Source: CAWATZ01 sp963784995 (GTDB taxonomy: Bacteria > Planctomycetota > Planctomycetia > Gemmatales > Gemmataceae). From it: 64,000 bases of DNA. Location of the stretch: NCBI GenBank assembly GCA_963784995.1, contig CAWATZ010000001.1, positions 558,001-622,000 of the forward strand, given 5' to 3'. The notes beneath the pieces are model-generated. The model was not told where the DNA came from. It did no database searches and saw only the letters and a list, made by a program, of their open reading frames with translations. Positions within the stretch are counted from its first letter, which is position 1, and each line of letters opens with the position of its first letter. Position numbers and translations under genes: made by a program. This document shows positions 36,007-47,203 of this stretch, piece after piece.

Positions 36007-38054
36007 ATGATGTTGACGTCCTGGCGAACAATGGCGGGAGCGTCTGTTCTGACGGCCGGCCTGGTCGGTGCAGCGCTGGCCTTGCTCAGCTGCGGGGTGC
36101 GTGCTGAAGGGCCCCCGGCGAAGAAAGCCACCGACTTTCCCGCCGAGACGAAACCGCTCATCGACACCGATTTCTCCAGGGGGGACTTCGCGGCCCTGGG
36201 CTGGAAGGCGTCGGGCGCCTGGGACGTCTTCACGTACCCGAAGACGACCGCAAACAACCCCGGTGCCGTGGCCCGCTTCCCGGCCAACAAGCCCGACGGC
36301 TCCCTGGCAAAGACCTTTGCCGAAGTGCGCAACCCCAGGAGACTCCAGCTCGCCCTGGACTACGGCTGGGGCTGGGGGGACGCCAGCCAGCCTGCGGACG
36401 GCGTCGCGTTCATGCTTCTCGATGCCCGGGGCAACGGCTATGTGTTCGAGGTCCACCGCTGCAAGGCGCGCTGGGCCGTGCAGTGGGCCCGGGTCGCCGA
36501 TGGCACTCCTGCCAAGGAGAAGATCTGGGCAAGGCCGAGGACATCGACGCCTCGCGCAAGTCCGTCCGCGACGGCGGCGGCCTGGGCCGGCTGACCATTA
36601 CTCGCGAAGCCGACGGCTCGTGGTCTGTCTCCAGCAAGGACTGGAACGGGGGCGTCGGCGGCGCGGTGCGGTTCAACGACGCCACGACAACCTCGTTCAG
36701 CCGGCTGGTGCTGCTCGGCACGCGCAACTTCGACGACCAGCTCTTCAACAGGGTCCGACTGACCGTGCCGCCCCCGACCGCGGCGGACACGACCGCCGTC
36801 CCGGCAACGGCGTTCCTGGACAGCATCGGCGTCGTCACCACCTTCCCGGACCGCGGCCAGCCCCTGGCCAAAACGGTCGAGATGCTCAAGTACGGCGGGT
36901 TCCGCTGGGTCCGGGGCGGCATCGAGGGCCTCACCGACCGCGGCCCCACCACGGTCCAGACCTACCTCGACCTGCACACCCAGACCGGGGTCCGCTTCAG
37001 CTGGGGCCTGGTGAGCGGCGGCAGCGACCTCAACAAGCTGATCGAAACTGCCCGGCCGCTGGCGAAGGCCGGCGCCCTGCTCGCCTTCGAGGGCAACAAC
37101 GAGCCGAACAACTGGGGCGTCACCTACCAGGGGGAGAAGGGCGGCGGCAAGGCGCCGTCGTGGCTGGCCGTGGCGAAGCTGCAACGCGACCTCTGCAAGG
37201 CCGTGAAGGCCGATCCATTGCTGAAGCAATACCCCGTCTGGTCGGTGAGCGAGAGCGGCGCCGAGGTGGATGACGTTGGCCTGCAGTTCCTCGCCATCCC
37301 CAGGGGGCGCCGCACCCTCATGCCCGAGGGGACCGTCTACGCCGACTGCGCCAACGTCCACAACTACGTCTACCACCCCGGTTCGCCGGGCCTGGAGGAC
37401 AACAAGGCGTGGAAGGCCGCCGACCCGACCTCCGCGTGCAAGATCGACGGCCTGTTCGGCAACCACGGCGTGACCTGGGCGAAGCACTTCCGCGGCTACT
37501 CGGAGGACGAGTTGCTCACCTTGCCCCGGGTGACCACGGAAACCGGCTGCACGATCGGCGGCCCCATCACGGAAGAGGTGCAGGCCCTGAACCTGATGAA
37601 CGTCTACCTGGCGCAGTTCAAGCGGGGCTGGAGTCACACCGCCGTCTACCTGCTGCGCGATCGCACGGACGAGGCCGGCAACCAGACCTTCGGCTTCTTC
37701 AAGCCCGACTACGCGCCGCGCAAGGCGGCGACGTACCTGCACAACCTGACGACCATCCTGGCCGACCGCGGGGCAATCGCCCGGCCGGGCCGGCTGGAGT
37801 ACGCCCTCGCGGAGCAGCCGGCCACGGTCCACGATCTGCTGCTGCAGAAGAGCGATGGGACGTTCCTGCTCGTGGTGTGGGGCGAGCGGCTGAAGGGGTC
37901 CGACGAGGTGACCGTGCGGCTCGGAGCCACGTATCCGGAGGTGCGGATCTACGACCCGACGGTCGGAACAGAGCCGGTCCAGACGCAGCAGCGAGTCGCG
38001 GAGCTGACGCTGGCAGTGAGCGACCACCCGTTGATCCTCGCCTTCCCGAAGTGA
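36007..38054 (+). CDS. Secreted glycoside-hydrolase-like (clan A TIM barrel) protein (one frame change)
   Basis: Signal peptide MMLTSWRTMAGASVLTAGLV. Residues about 40-260 look like a carbohydrate-binding or jelly-roll domain (DTDFSRGDFAALGWKASGAW, GNGYVFEVHRCKARWAVQWA). A TIM-barrel part follows (YGGFRWVRGGIEGLTDRGPT) with LLAFEGNNEPNNWG (candidate acid/base Glu in NEP) and LPRVTTETGCTIGG (candidate nucleophile Glu), as in clan GH-A/GH39-like enzymes. The frame changes at about 36530 where ATCTGGGCAAG lacks one G (corrected EKIWGKAEDIDASRKSV). Substrate unknown; the sulfatase neighbour points to a sulfated polysaccharide. Confidence 0.65.
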
Positions 38055-38278
38055 TTCGGCAGGCGAGTCATGCCGGCTTGGGAGTGGGCAGGGCCACGCC
38101 AGTCCGACCTGCCGAGGTCTGATGTGACCGACGCTGCGCAACGCTCCGGCCCTTGGCCCACCACAACGGCTTGTAACTTGACGTAATGACAGGCAGGCCA
38201 TACGGTAGTTGGAGATGAGCCTGGCGGGTCGTACTGCCGCGTCTCTGCTGGACTCACCATAACGCGGGATGATTGACC

Positions 38279-39097
38279 ATGGGAACGACCACCCCTTCAG
38301 CCACGGGGACTAGCCCAAAGACCATCCACATTGTCAGCCATTCAATGCTCTTCTACTGGTGGCCGGTCTGGCTCACCAGTTTGATCTTCGGAGTGATCAG
38401 TCTCGTTGGTGCCCACAAGATGGTGGTCGTTCCCGAGGGAACAATGGCCGTGGCCAGCCTCGACCTGACTGACCCCAAACTCCGGGCCGAAATCAGAGGC
38501 TACAGAGACGTCTACGTGTTGCCTGAAGGGCAACGTGTGCCTCTTGATCCACGGACCAGGACCGTCGTCCAGCCGCGCCTCCAGGTGGCATCCAGTCCGC
38601 GGCTGGGAGTCCTCTTCGTAATCGTCTTGCTCCTGGTCGTAATCATCACCAATGTGCCCCTTCGCGGATGGGGGTCGGTGGTTGCAGTTGCCTGCTTTTG
38701 TCTTGCTCTCGGGATCTTTGCCGCGCTAGGCTATCTTGATGTCAACATCAATATGGGGGGGTATCTCTTCATTGGCGGCATCTTGTTTACCCTGTGGTTG
38801 GTCGTGCTCGTCGCCTTCGACCCGCAGGTTTATCTGATTTTCACACCCAAACAGATGCGCGTGCGGCTGGAGAGGGGATCGCCTGAAATGGTTTACGATA
38901 CTGCCGGGATGAAGGTCCAGCATTCGCGCGGCCAGCTGTTATTGCACCTCATTCTTGGACTCGGGGCCGGCGATCTGGTCGTGCGGACATCAGGGGCACA
39001 GACCCACCAGTTCGATTTGCCGAACGTTCTTGCCGTTGGACGTAAAGCCCGGGAGATACAGGAACTCTTGCGGGCGGAACACCCTGGTTCCCTCTGA
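38279..39097 (+). CDS. Four-helix membrane protein with PH-like C-terminal domain
   Basis: 272 residues from ATG 38279. Membrane segments at about 24-46 (MLFYWWPVWLTSLIFGVISL), 108-127 (LFVIVLLLVVIITNVPL), 131-150 and 157-180 (YLFIGGILFTLWLVVLVAF). The C-terminal 90 residues (LIFTPKQMRVRLERGSPEMV ... LGLGAGDLVVRTSGAQTHQF) have the strand pattern of bacterial PH-like (YdbS/DUF) domains. Not a recognised family. It precedes the chaperone-GTPase cluster on the same strand, but a promoter candidate separates them, so membership is open. Bases 38055-38278 upstream hold no gene. Confidence 0.6.
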   Translation: MGTTTPSATGTSPKTIHIVSHSMLFYWWPVWLTSLIFGVISLVGAHKMVVVPEGTMAVASLDLTDPKLRAEIRGYRDVYVLPEGQRVPLDPRTRTVVQPRLQVASSPRLGVLFVIVLLLVVIITNVPLRGWGSVVAVACFCLALGIFAALGYLDVNINMGGYLFIGGILFTLWLVVLVAFDPQVYLIFTPKQMRVRLERGSPEMVYDTAGMKVQHSRGQLLLHLILGLGAGDLVVRTSGAQTHQFDLPNVLAVGRKAREIQELLRAEHPGSL

Positions 39098-39154
39098 GGC
39101 TGACCAGTTCAGGCAGCCAGGCTTCGGCGGCACGTCGAGGATTTTCAAGAAAGC

Positions 39155-39184
39155 TCTGGAAGCGGGCTCTAGAGCCGGTATAAT
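39155..39184 (+). promoter_or_regulatory. Promoter with palindromic operator upstream of the dynamin/Hsp70 cluster
   Basis: A consensus TATAAT (39179-39184) is rare in such GC-rich DNA. The perfect 12-bp palindrome GGCTCTAGAGCC (39165-39176) fills the spacer just before it, a position where a dimeric regulator would block polymerase. The -35 is weak (CTGGAA, about 39155). The first cluster ATG is about 105 bases downstream. Confidence 0.5.
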
Positions 39185-39290
39185 TATTCTGGACCGTGCC
39201 ACGCTCGAACGCCTGGGGTCGCCGCTCCTGCCAAGAAGCCAACCTCTGGTCGCCCGAGAGGGGTCTCGATGGGCCAGGAGCGATAATGTC

Positions 39291-39485
39291 ATGATTTACA
39301 CCGAAGGTCTCCGTGAGATCCGCGACTACGGCGAGCAGGTCTTGTATGAGCTAGCCGAGGCATCCAAAATCGCTGGATCAGTCAGCCCGGAAGTGTCTGC
39401 TCTGCTGCAGGAGATCGAGGCGCCGCCCGGGAAACGGTTCGAGTCGCCAGTTCAGGCCATTCACGGTGAGGCGGCCAGGTTATAA
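39291..39485 (+). pseudogene. N-terminal fragment of the dynamin-like GTPase gene, cut by the IS element
   Basis: ATG 39291 (CAGGAG 10 bases upstream) opens a helical N-terminus: MIYTEGLREIRDYGEQVLYE, LAEASKIAGSVSPEVSALLQ, EIEAPPGKRFESPV. After base 39452 the reading runs into the IS left end and stops at 39485. Joining 39452 to 40967, which removes the IS plus one target copy, gives FESPVP(Q)VKIGLVGEFSSGK once a single C is restored in a CCC run. This restores the usual short helical lead before a dynamin-type P-loop. In its present state the fragment cannot make a working GTPase. Confidence 0.75.
39443..39452. repeat. Left copy of the 10-bp target site duplication
   Basis: GTCGCCAGTT directly outside the left end of the IS; identical to 40957-40966. 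Confidence 0.88.
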
Positions 39486-40956
39486 GATAGCTGCTGAAAA
39501 CGACTTGGCAATACCGAGGCGAGGAAGCAGCCATGATTTTGGATCCGGTGTTTGAGCGGTTTGTCAACCAAAGCCCTCTCAGCGTGATGGCGCGGGCGAC
39601 CCTGGAAAACGTTCTACCAGCCGGAGCCCTGGATGACCTGTTCGAGCGTACCGCCCAGCAAGGTTACACTCGTGAGTTGCACTTTTCGACGATCGTCGAG
39701 TTGATGGGCTTGGTTGTCGGTGGCACGGTCCCTCACGTGCAGTCGGCCTACAAGCGTTTGAGCGACCAGATTCCTGTTACTCTCAAGAGTGTCTACGAGA
39801 AACTGCAGCATATTGAACTGCGTGTGTCAGCTGAGCTGGTCCGCTTCACGGCTGCGCGTTGCCAACCGGTCATTCAGGAGCTGGCCGGAGCCTGCCAACC
39901 GCTCTTGCCTGGTTACCGCGTCCGCATTGTGGATGGCAACCATCTCGCTGCGACTCAGAAGCGGTTGCAGGCGACACGCGGCCACAGTGCTGGCCCGCTC
40001 CCCGGACAGAGTTTGGTTGTTCTGGATCCCGCCTTGATGCTGATTACCGACATCATCCCTGCGAGGATGCGCATGCCCAGGAGTGCGCCTTGTTGGAGCA
40101 ACTCTTGCCCTTGGTTGAAGCAAACGACGTCTGGATTGAGGACCGCAATTTTTGCACCGTGGACTTTCTGTGTGGCGTTGCCCAGCGTGATGCTGCCTTT
40201 GTCGTACGCCGCCACGGCAATTTGACAGTCCAGCCACAAGGTCAATTTGGCAAAGAGATTGAGACGGATACGGGCTGGGTCAGCGAGCAAGCGGTGCAGA
40301 TCTGTCGTGACGGGGAGGCTGTGTTAGAAGCACGCTTGGTGCGTGTCCGTTTGAAACAGCCGACCGAAGACGGCGATGTGGAGGTCGAGATTCTCACTAA
40401 CTTGCCGGCCGAGGTAGCTTCAGCAGCCGTAGTGGCGAGTCTGTACTTGAAACGGTGGACGATCGAAAGAGCATTTCACGAATTGACGATGGCGTTGCAA
40501 TGTGAAGTGAACACGTTGGGCTATCCCAAGGCGGCCTTGTTTGCCTTCTGTGTTGCAGTGGTGGCGTACAACGTGCTGGCAGTTCTGAAGGCAGCGTTGC
40601 GTTCGGTGCATGGCGAAGAGAAGGTAGCCAACGAAGTGTCGGGTTACTACATGGCGTTGGAATGGGCTGTCGTTTATGCAGGAATGATGATCGCGGTGCC
40701 GGCGCACTGTTGGACACCATTTGCTCAGTTGTTGCCCAAAGAGCTGGCAGCTTGTCTCCGGGAATGGGCTGGAAAAATCAACATGAAATCCATTAAGAAA
40801 GCCCAACGCAAGCCAACGAAGCAGAAGACGCAGCGGATCAAAGACACAAGCCCACATCTTTCTACGGCTCGATTACTCGATGACCAGAAGAAAGCCAAGC
40901 AAAAGACAACGCAGAGGCAGACCAGTAGCAACAGCGATTAGACCGTGAATGGCCTG
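39453..40956 (+). mobile_element. IS4-family insertion sequence, 1504 bp
   Basis: Ends are defined by perfect 15-bp terminal inverted repeats, CAGGCCATTCACGGT at 39453-39467 and its reverse complement at 40942-40956, flanked by identical 10-bp direct repeats (GTCGCCAGTT). Size and duplication length fit the IS4 family. The single gene inside encodes the transposase and its stop codon touches the right inverted repeat. Perfect ends and duplication indicate a fairly recent insertion. Confidence 0.9.
39533..40941 (+). CDS. IS4-family transposase (one frame change)
   Basis: DDE transposase of about 469 residues. The first part (MILDPVFERFVNQSPLSVMA ... GYRVRIVDGNHLAATQKRL) carries catalytic Asp1. 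The frame changes at about 40058 (ATCATCCCTGCG; one more C gives IIPCEDAHAQECALLEQLLP). The second part has Asp2 in VWIEDRNFCTVDF and the Glu in YLKRWTIERAFHELTMALQ (Y-x2-R-x3-E). The C-terminus is Lys-rich. A programmed frameshift is not usual for IS4, so a base-calling error or recent decay is more likely. Confidence 0.88.
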
Positions 40957-43401
40957 GTCGCCAGTTCCCAGGTCAAGATCGGCCTGGTCGGGGAATTCAG
41001 CAGCGGCAAGACCATGCTCCTTGGCGCTCTCATCGGCTACGCCGATGCCTTGCCCATTCATGCCAACGCCTCAACCGGCAACGTCACCGTCCTGCGTTTC
41101 GAGCCACAGCAAGGTCTGCTAGACACCACACTGGATAGCTTTCGAGTCCAGTACCTCGACTTGGAACGCATCGAAGGTTGTCTCCAATATCTGATCGAGC
41201 GTGCGCGAGAGCGTTCCCGGGAAGCTCAACTGGGCCCCGAACTCCAGGCCACCATTGACGGGGCCAAGGCAGCCGATCCCGCTGTCCGCGACTTGTTGCA
41301 GGAGTGGGCGCGGGACGTCTGGTTGACCAGTAATAGCCCGGACCTTCGCTACTTGTTGCTGGAAATGCTAGGCTTCATCCGGGCTCGGAATGCGTTTGGC
41401 CAGGCCCTGGCTGGCCAGGAGTTCACTGGCATTGATCTGAAGACGGCCCAGGAAGGCTTGTGGCTGGCCGCTCAGGTGGACAAACTCTGGGATATCAGCT
41501 TCGACTCCTTGCCGAAAGAGCCCGAGCTGCTAACAGCCAAGCCCGATAATCCGAGCGCTGCTCTGCTTCGTGCCTCCTTTCCCCTGATCCGCCAGGTAGA
41601 AGTCAAGATCCTCGTCTCTAAGGAAGTTTGGGACCTCTCCGACCTCCGCGATGCCAATGAGTTCGTCCTGCTCGATTTCCCGGGCATTGGGGCAGCCAAA
41701 TCGAGGTATCGCGATACGTTCCTGTGCCTCCGGGAACTGGAAGAGGTTCAGACCATCCTGATCCTCATCAACGGCAATCGGGCCGGCACCCACGAGTCGC
41801 TGAACCTTTATACCATGATGCAGAAGCGCTGGGGGCCGAACGTCGAGGATCGTATCCTGGTTGGCATCGGTCGTTTCGACGAATTGCCCCTGAAGGGCGA
41901 GGGAGAATTGCAGATTCTTTCGGAGTTGGCCGGCGATGGGCTTGCAGCCTCGGTCCTGGGCCCGCAGACCCGGCGCAAGACCGCCGAGGCCCTGAAGGAA
42001 GCCACCCTTCGCGGCCGGCTCAAGGTGCTGCAAGATGCCTTGTCGGCCGCCGAGGCCCTGACCAACAAACCCGAGCGCATCGTCTTGCTGTCGTCGCTGC
42101 TCGGTTTGCTGGAATTGAGTGTACGTCGGAGGGAGTTGCGGGTTGGCAGCCCCACCTTCCTGGAAACACTGGGGCGTCGTGGGGACGAAGCGGCTTCCGT
42201 GCGACACAAATGGGAGAGAGTCAAGCAGCGGTTGACCGAGGACGACCCGCGCAGTCCGCTGGTCCGCTGGCTGAGCGACTACGTCAACGGCGGCGGCATC
42301 AGCCGGCTGCAAAAACTCCTGGGCGACCATGTGAAGAGCCACGGCCTCTACCAACTCTACTGCAAAGCGCGAAACGACCAATGAGGTTGATCGACCAATC
42401 TGCCAACTGGCGAGCCTGGTAGCTCCTGCTCCGGGCACGCCGCCGCTGGCCAACATTGCCGTCATCCAGAAGCAGATCAGTGCGGTGGCCGCCCTGTACC
42501 GTGAGTTCGCCGAAAAGTTCAAGAAGCACCCCCCGATTTCCAGATTGATCCCCATGGCCAGACTTCCCTGGCCACTTTGGTCGCTGAGGAGGCGACGTAC
42601 CGGGTCTATACCTGGGAATCCTCCTGGCTGGTCATGTTCCAGAACCTTCAAGGGACTCGGATTGTCCTGCCGACGGAAAATCAGGGTCTGGGCCCACTAA
42701 CCCGGTTCAGGCCTCGAATCCCCGGCCATAGTGATGACTTCTTCGAGAAATATGCGAAGACCCTGGAAGAAGTGGAACGGTTTGCTCGCCGGGCCGTGCT
42801 TGAAGCCATTCCTCACCTGTTGGGCGACCTGACCTCGAAATTATTAGAGCTGCGTGCGGATCTGACAGTCCTGTGCCAGCCTGCCGCCATCGATCTGGTG
42901 CAATCCAGCTTTGGCGATGAATCCGCAGATCAGCTAGTTCATCTCGATTACGCTTTGGACGTGCAACAGATCATCAAGCAACTCCAGGCTCGGTACGCCT
43001 ACAAGGAAGATATGCCCCGGTCTCTTCTGCCCGACATCCTCTTTCCGCTGCCTCGCAAGGACGCCAGGCATCCCCTCGGACGGATCTTCCCCTGGGCCAA
43101 GGATGCCCCGCCCGCCCGCCAGGATGAGGAACACCATATGATCGTCCTCCTTCGCCTCCGAGACGCCCTGACCGGCACCATCAGCCAGGCTGTGGTGCAG
43201 CTGATCAGCGATCTGAATCAGCAGGTGGTTCAGGAACTGGTCGATCTGTTTCAGAGAATCTACTCGCGCCTCAATAACCTGGGAAGCAACAAGGCCCTGT
43301 TCAACGTCCTGCTGGCCCAGACTCAACCCGAACAGGTGGACGCCGGCAATCCATTTGCCCGGTTGTGTGCTTGCCGTCCGCCCGTCCCAAGAGGGAAGTA
43401 A
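40945..43401 (+). CDS. Dynamin-like GTPase, main part (IS-disrupted, three frame changes)
   Basis: Large P-loop GTPase. G1 is VKIGLVGEFSSGKTMLLGAL, G3 is EFVLLDFPGIGAAKSRY, and ILVGIGRFDELPLKG is the G4 position. Long helical stalk-like sequence follows. The frame changes near 42382, 42402 and 42530, each consistent with one lost base (joined reading ...YCKARNDQ, CQLASLVAPAPGTPPLANIA, REFAEKFKKHP, then DPHGQTSLATLVAEEATYRV). It ends PVPRGK at 43401. The only start now available is a GTG at 40945 inside the IS inverted repeat, which would give a 10-residue foreign lead; the native N-terminus is upstream of the IS. Dynamin-like proteins remodel or sense membranes. The pairing with the SrfB-like gene one base away recalls SrfC/SrfB. 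Confidence 0.75.
40957..40966. repeat. Right copy of the 10-bp target site duplication
   Basis: GTCGCCAGTT immediately after the right inverted repeat; matches 39443-39452. Confidence 0.88.
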
Positions 43402-43402
43402 T

Positions 43403-46400
43403 ATGGCTCTGCACATCGAACTGCCAGAGACTTATCCGCTCAACGCGAACAATGAGGGCGTGGTGCTGCCGGAAATCCTTCTGAAGCCCACGGAGGACAA
43501 CTGGCCCCATCTGAAGCAGTTGACGTTTGGCGTTAGCGGCGAGCCGCACGAACTGGTCCAAGCCATTCAGGCAGCCTACCAGGAGCTCCTCTTGCCGGAG
43601 CCTCGCAAGCTCACCGGCAATGCCTCGCTAACCAGGAAGAGTGTGGCTGGGCCCCTTCCCGATCAACTGGAAGTGGTGCTGCAAGTCGAGGCCCACTACT
43701 ACGACTCGGATGCTGTCGGCAACCCAGTCCGGCCCGGGGACCCGCCGCCACGCAGGGCAAAGGCCAAGTGCGTTCTGCTTCCCGGCTGCGTGCTGACGGT
43801 CGAGCCGAAGGAGTTGGTGGTCATGGAAGGAGGGACCCGGGGAACGCTGCACATCCGCGTCGAACGCGGCCCACGCAAAGTAAGTCCCCGAGTCCGCCTC
43901 AAGAACCCCGAGAACCTGCCTCATCCTCAGATCCGCCAGAAGCTGGTCGAAGTGTTCAGCGCGGCGCCGCAGCCGGTGGCCAGCAGCGAGCGTTTTACCA
44001 GCAAAATGATTATCCGGCCCGCGCTCGGTTCGCGCCCACCGAAGGAGGTCGTGCAGACGCGTGTCGAGGAAGAGGTCCGGATTTACGAACTTCCCGTGTC
44101 GGTCCAGCTCAACGATGACGCCCGCATGGCACTCCAGACCGCTGCGGCCAAGGCGCCCTTCCGCATTCCGCTCGTAACCGAAGTTGCCGAGGGGGCGACA
44201 TTTAATCATTGGCTGGTGCTGAAACGCAAAGAGGAAATGCACGGGGGCTGGGTTGCAATCGATTTCGGCACATCCAACTCCACGGTGGCGTTCTACGACT
44301 CCTGGGTGGTGCCCAACTACAAGGGTTTGCCCCGACTCAGGAACGTCGTCTGAAAAAGCTGCTGGAAGACTGGCTGAGGGTTCAACCCAGCGATGCATTG
44401 CCTGGCGTCGCGCTGGAGAGTGGAGCAGCTTTCTGGCCCAGGTGGGAGAGAATCTGGGCGGTGGTGCTGACCGGGTTCTGCGCGAGATTCGGGAAAGCAA
44501 CTCGGAACGTCTTTTCGAGTTTCTGCGCCAGTTCGAGATTTTCGTGCTGGCGGCCGGCTCCGAACGCCTGACCCGCTCCGCCTGCCGGAAACTGCAGGAG
44601 ATCTACCACGACATCCTGCGGGTGCCTGCCCTGGAAGCCAAGCGAATCCAGTCGATCGAACTGGATCGGCAGACGAAGAAGCATGAGGTTCCCAGCGAAA
44701 TGGACGTCGAAGGGCTGGACCCTCTTCAGGTGCTGATGGGCAGTCGGGCCAGGCAGAACCGTCTGAGTGCCCTGGAGAACGCCAAGGAAACCGAGGAAGC
44801 GCTGGACCAGGTGACCCGACGATTTCCCCACTCTCCCAAGCACCACCTGGGGCAGGATCGCACCTTGCTCGTCCAGGTCAAGGACCAGATTGTCCCGATC
44901 TCGGCCGGCAAACTGGCCCAGGCCGCCTGGGGGCAGTTGATCCAGTTGACCGACGCTTATCGCCAGGATCATGCGGGGCGTCTGGATCAGAGACCCTTCC
45001 ATCACGTGGTCATCACTTATCCGACCATCGCCTCCCCCGCAGTCCGAACCGAGATTCGGAAACTCGTCCGCGAAATGGGCTTCCATCTGGTGCAAACCGA
45101 CTATGACGAAGCGGTCTCAGCTGCCCTGTTTTATCTCTGGTGTGAGTTCGGCGACAGCACGGGCATTGGGTTGGAAGCGTTCAAGGCCCGCTGTCGTCCG
45201 GTCGGCGACAAATGGGTGCAAAACGTCCTGGTATTCGACATCGGGGGTGGTACCACGGACCTCGCCTTGATCAAGCTAGTCTTGGAAGAGATTGATCCCT
45301 TCAAAGGCAGTGGCGATGTCGCGGAGCGCGGCGCCGGTGGTCGTTATTACGTCCTCACTCCCACACTGCTCGGTGCATCCGGCCGCATGCACCTGGGAGG
45401 CGATTTAATCACGCTGCAACTGTTCCGGCTGCTCAAGGCGATGATCGCCGATCGTTTGCTGACCCTGGTCCAGACGAACGAGGTCGTCCTGGAGAAGGTC
45501 AAATCCCGCCTGGGAGAAATACCCAAGCATTTCAAGGACGCCAACGGCAACTACAAGGCGGGCGAACTCAAGAATGTAGTCGAGAGATCTCTGCACGATG
45601 CCGCCCGCTCCGACCCGGATTATGGAGTAGCGCTCGACGCAGTGGAAATAGTGGTGCCGACCCGCTGGAAGGGCTATCCGAAACGACTCCAGGCCTTCTA
45701 CACTCTTTGGGATTTCATCGACGAACCGGAGCCGGAGCCGGGCAAAGGCGGGGGGGCCAAGATTCAACTGGGCAGACGCCGGCCGCGATCCAATGTGGAC
45801 CGCCCACCCAACTTCATCTTGCCCGGGGACAAGGTACTCAAACTGCTTCGCCAATGTGGCTATAAGGAGTTGCAGCCGTCCGATCCCGTCTCTTGGAGAT
45901 GGAAATCACTTACGAGCAGTTCGAGGCCGTCGTCAAACCCATTCTTGATGAGGCGGTCGGAATCGCCAACAGTCTCATGGACAGGCTGCAAGGCCAGGAC
46001 GAACGCCTGGACTGGCTTATTCTGTCAGGCAAGACCTGCAATCTGCAACTGGTGGAGCAAGAGATCCGGTGGGCCTTTGGCCCTACCAACAAGAACGCCA
46101 AGAAGTTCATCTGGAACCCGGAGCGAGTCACCTTCATGGCGGAATACGCCAAATTGGCCACAGCCATCGGTGCCTGTTACGCAGAACACATCAAGCGGTA
46201 CACCTACAGTCCCGAAAATTCCAGGCAAGATTTGAAGGCGGGCGACACAAAGCTCGACATTGACGTGCGAAACCTGTTCTTTTCTCTGCCATGTATCTTC
46301 ATGCTGGAGGAGGTCAAGAAACCGCTCTTTCAATTCACAGACTTGAAGCTGCTGGACTCCAGCGGGCTAGCGAAAGCTCGAACTGAGTGGAAAGGGTTGC

Positions 46401-47203
46401 CCATGCAGTGGAACGTGGACCGGAAGGACTCGGAGAATAGCAATACGAAAGAGAACTGGGGCGGTTACAGACTGGAATACCTGAAATTGGAAGACCTGGG
46501 CTGGTCAGTGGCGGACGCCCGCGAAAATCTCCAGGTTCGTTTCGAGGTCGATCACCAGCTGGAAATTGCTCTTTACTTCCGGCACAAGGGGGTCAACCAC
46601 TACCAAATGCCAGCAACCGGGAAGGAGCTGAACCTGTTCAACTACCTGAACCTGAAGGCGCCGGTTGCCTTGCCAGCTGGCAAGCCTGCTGCCGGTAAGC
46701 CAGTTGCGGCTCCGCCCGCCGCCGCTCCGCCAAGTCTGCCGCCTCAGTTGCCCTTCCCGATCGCCATCAACGTGATCGAGTCGGATGGCAAGAACCCCGT
46801 AGTCCTATTCGAGCAAGGGCAGGCCTTTCCGGAAGTCTTTCGCCTGGCGGGAGGCGGTGTCGTACGGGGAATGTTCAGCAAGCTGAAGCACCCGTTCCCC
46901 CTGAGCAAGAAACACACCTTTTTCGCTCGCCAGGGGCAGGGGAAGTGGACCCGACTCGACGAATTGGGCATGCTCTCTCTGGACGATGCCAACCAGGCCA
47001 GTGACAAGCATCCGCCGGAACATTGTGTCACCCTGGATCAACAGGGCCGACTTCGTCTGCATATCGGGGACGAGCCGCCTTTCTGGATTGTTGCCACGGC
47101 TGCCGAGTTGAAGAAGCAGCCAGGGGCCGTTTTCCGCGATCGCCTGCAACCGAGCAAAACTGAACTGGACGACGGCAAGGATCCTTTCTGTGGGAGGCAT
47201 TGA
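43403..47203 (+). CDS. Giant SrfB-like Hsp70/actin-fold ATPase (three frame changes)
   Basis: About 1267 residues after correction. Residues 1-285 are a beta-rich N-terminal region (VEPKELVVMEGGTRGTLHIR). The ATPase then starts with phosphate-1 motif WVAIDFGTSNSTVAFYD and continues with KWVQNVLVFDIGGGTTDLAL (phosphate-2) and DERLDWLILSGKTCNLQLVE (adenosine-side segment). A long helical insert separates the first two motifs. The C-terminus holds a Pro/Ala linker and a beta domain (CVTLDQQGRLRLHIGDEPPF). The frame changes near 44337, 44420 and 45890, each explained by one missing base. The motif spacing and size suggest the SrfB 'virulence factor' family, but I cannot confirm this by alignment. 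It starts one base after the GTPase stop. Confidence 0.7.

Noticed and set aside
36438..38201. A 587-codon antisense open frame opposite the glycosidase-like gene
   Set aside because: Shadow frame; the plus strand has signal peptide, conserved motifs and coherent codon use.
40945..40956. GTG 40945 as the native start of the dynamin-like GTPase
   Set aside because: It lies inside the IS right inverted repeat; the native N-terminus is upstream of the IS at 39291.
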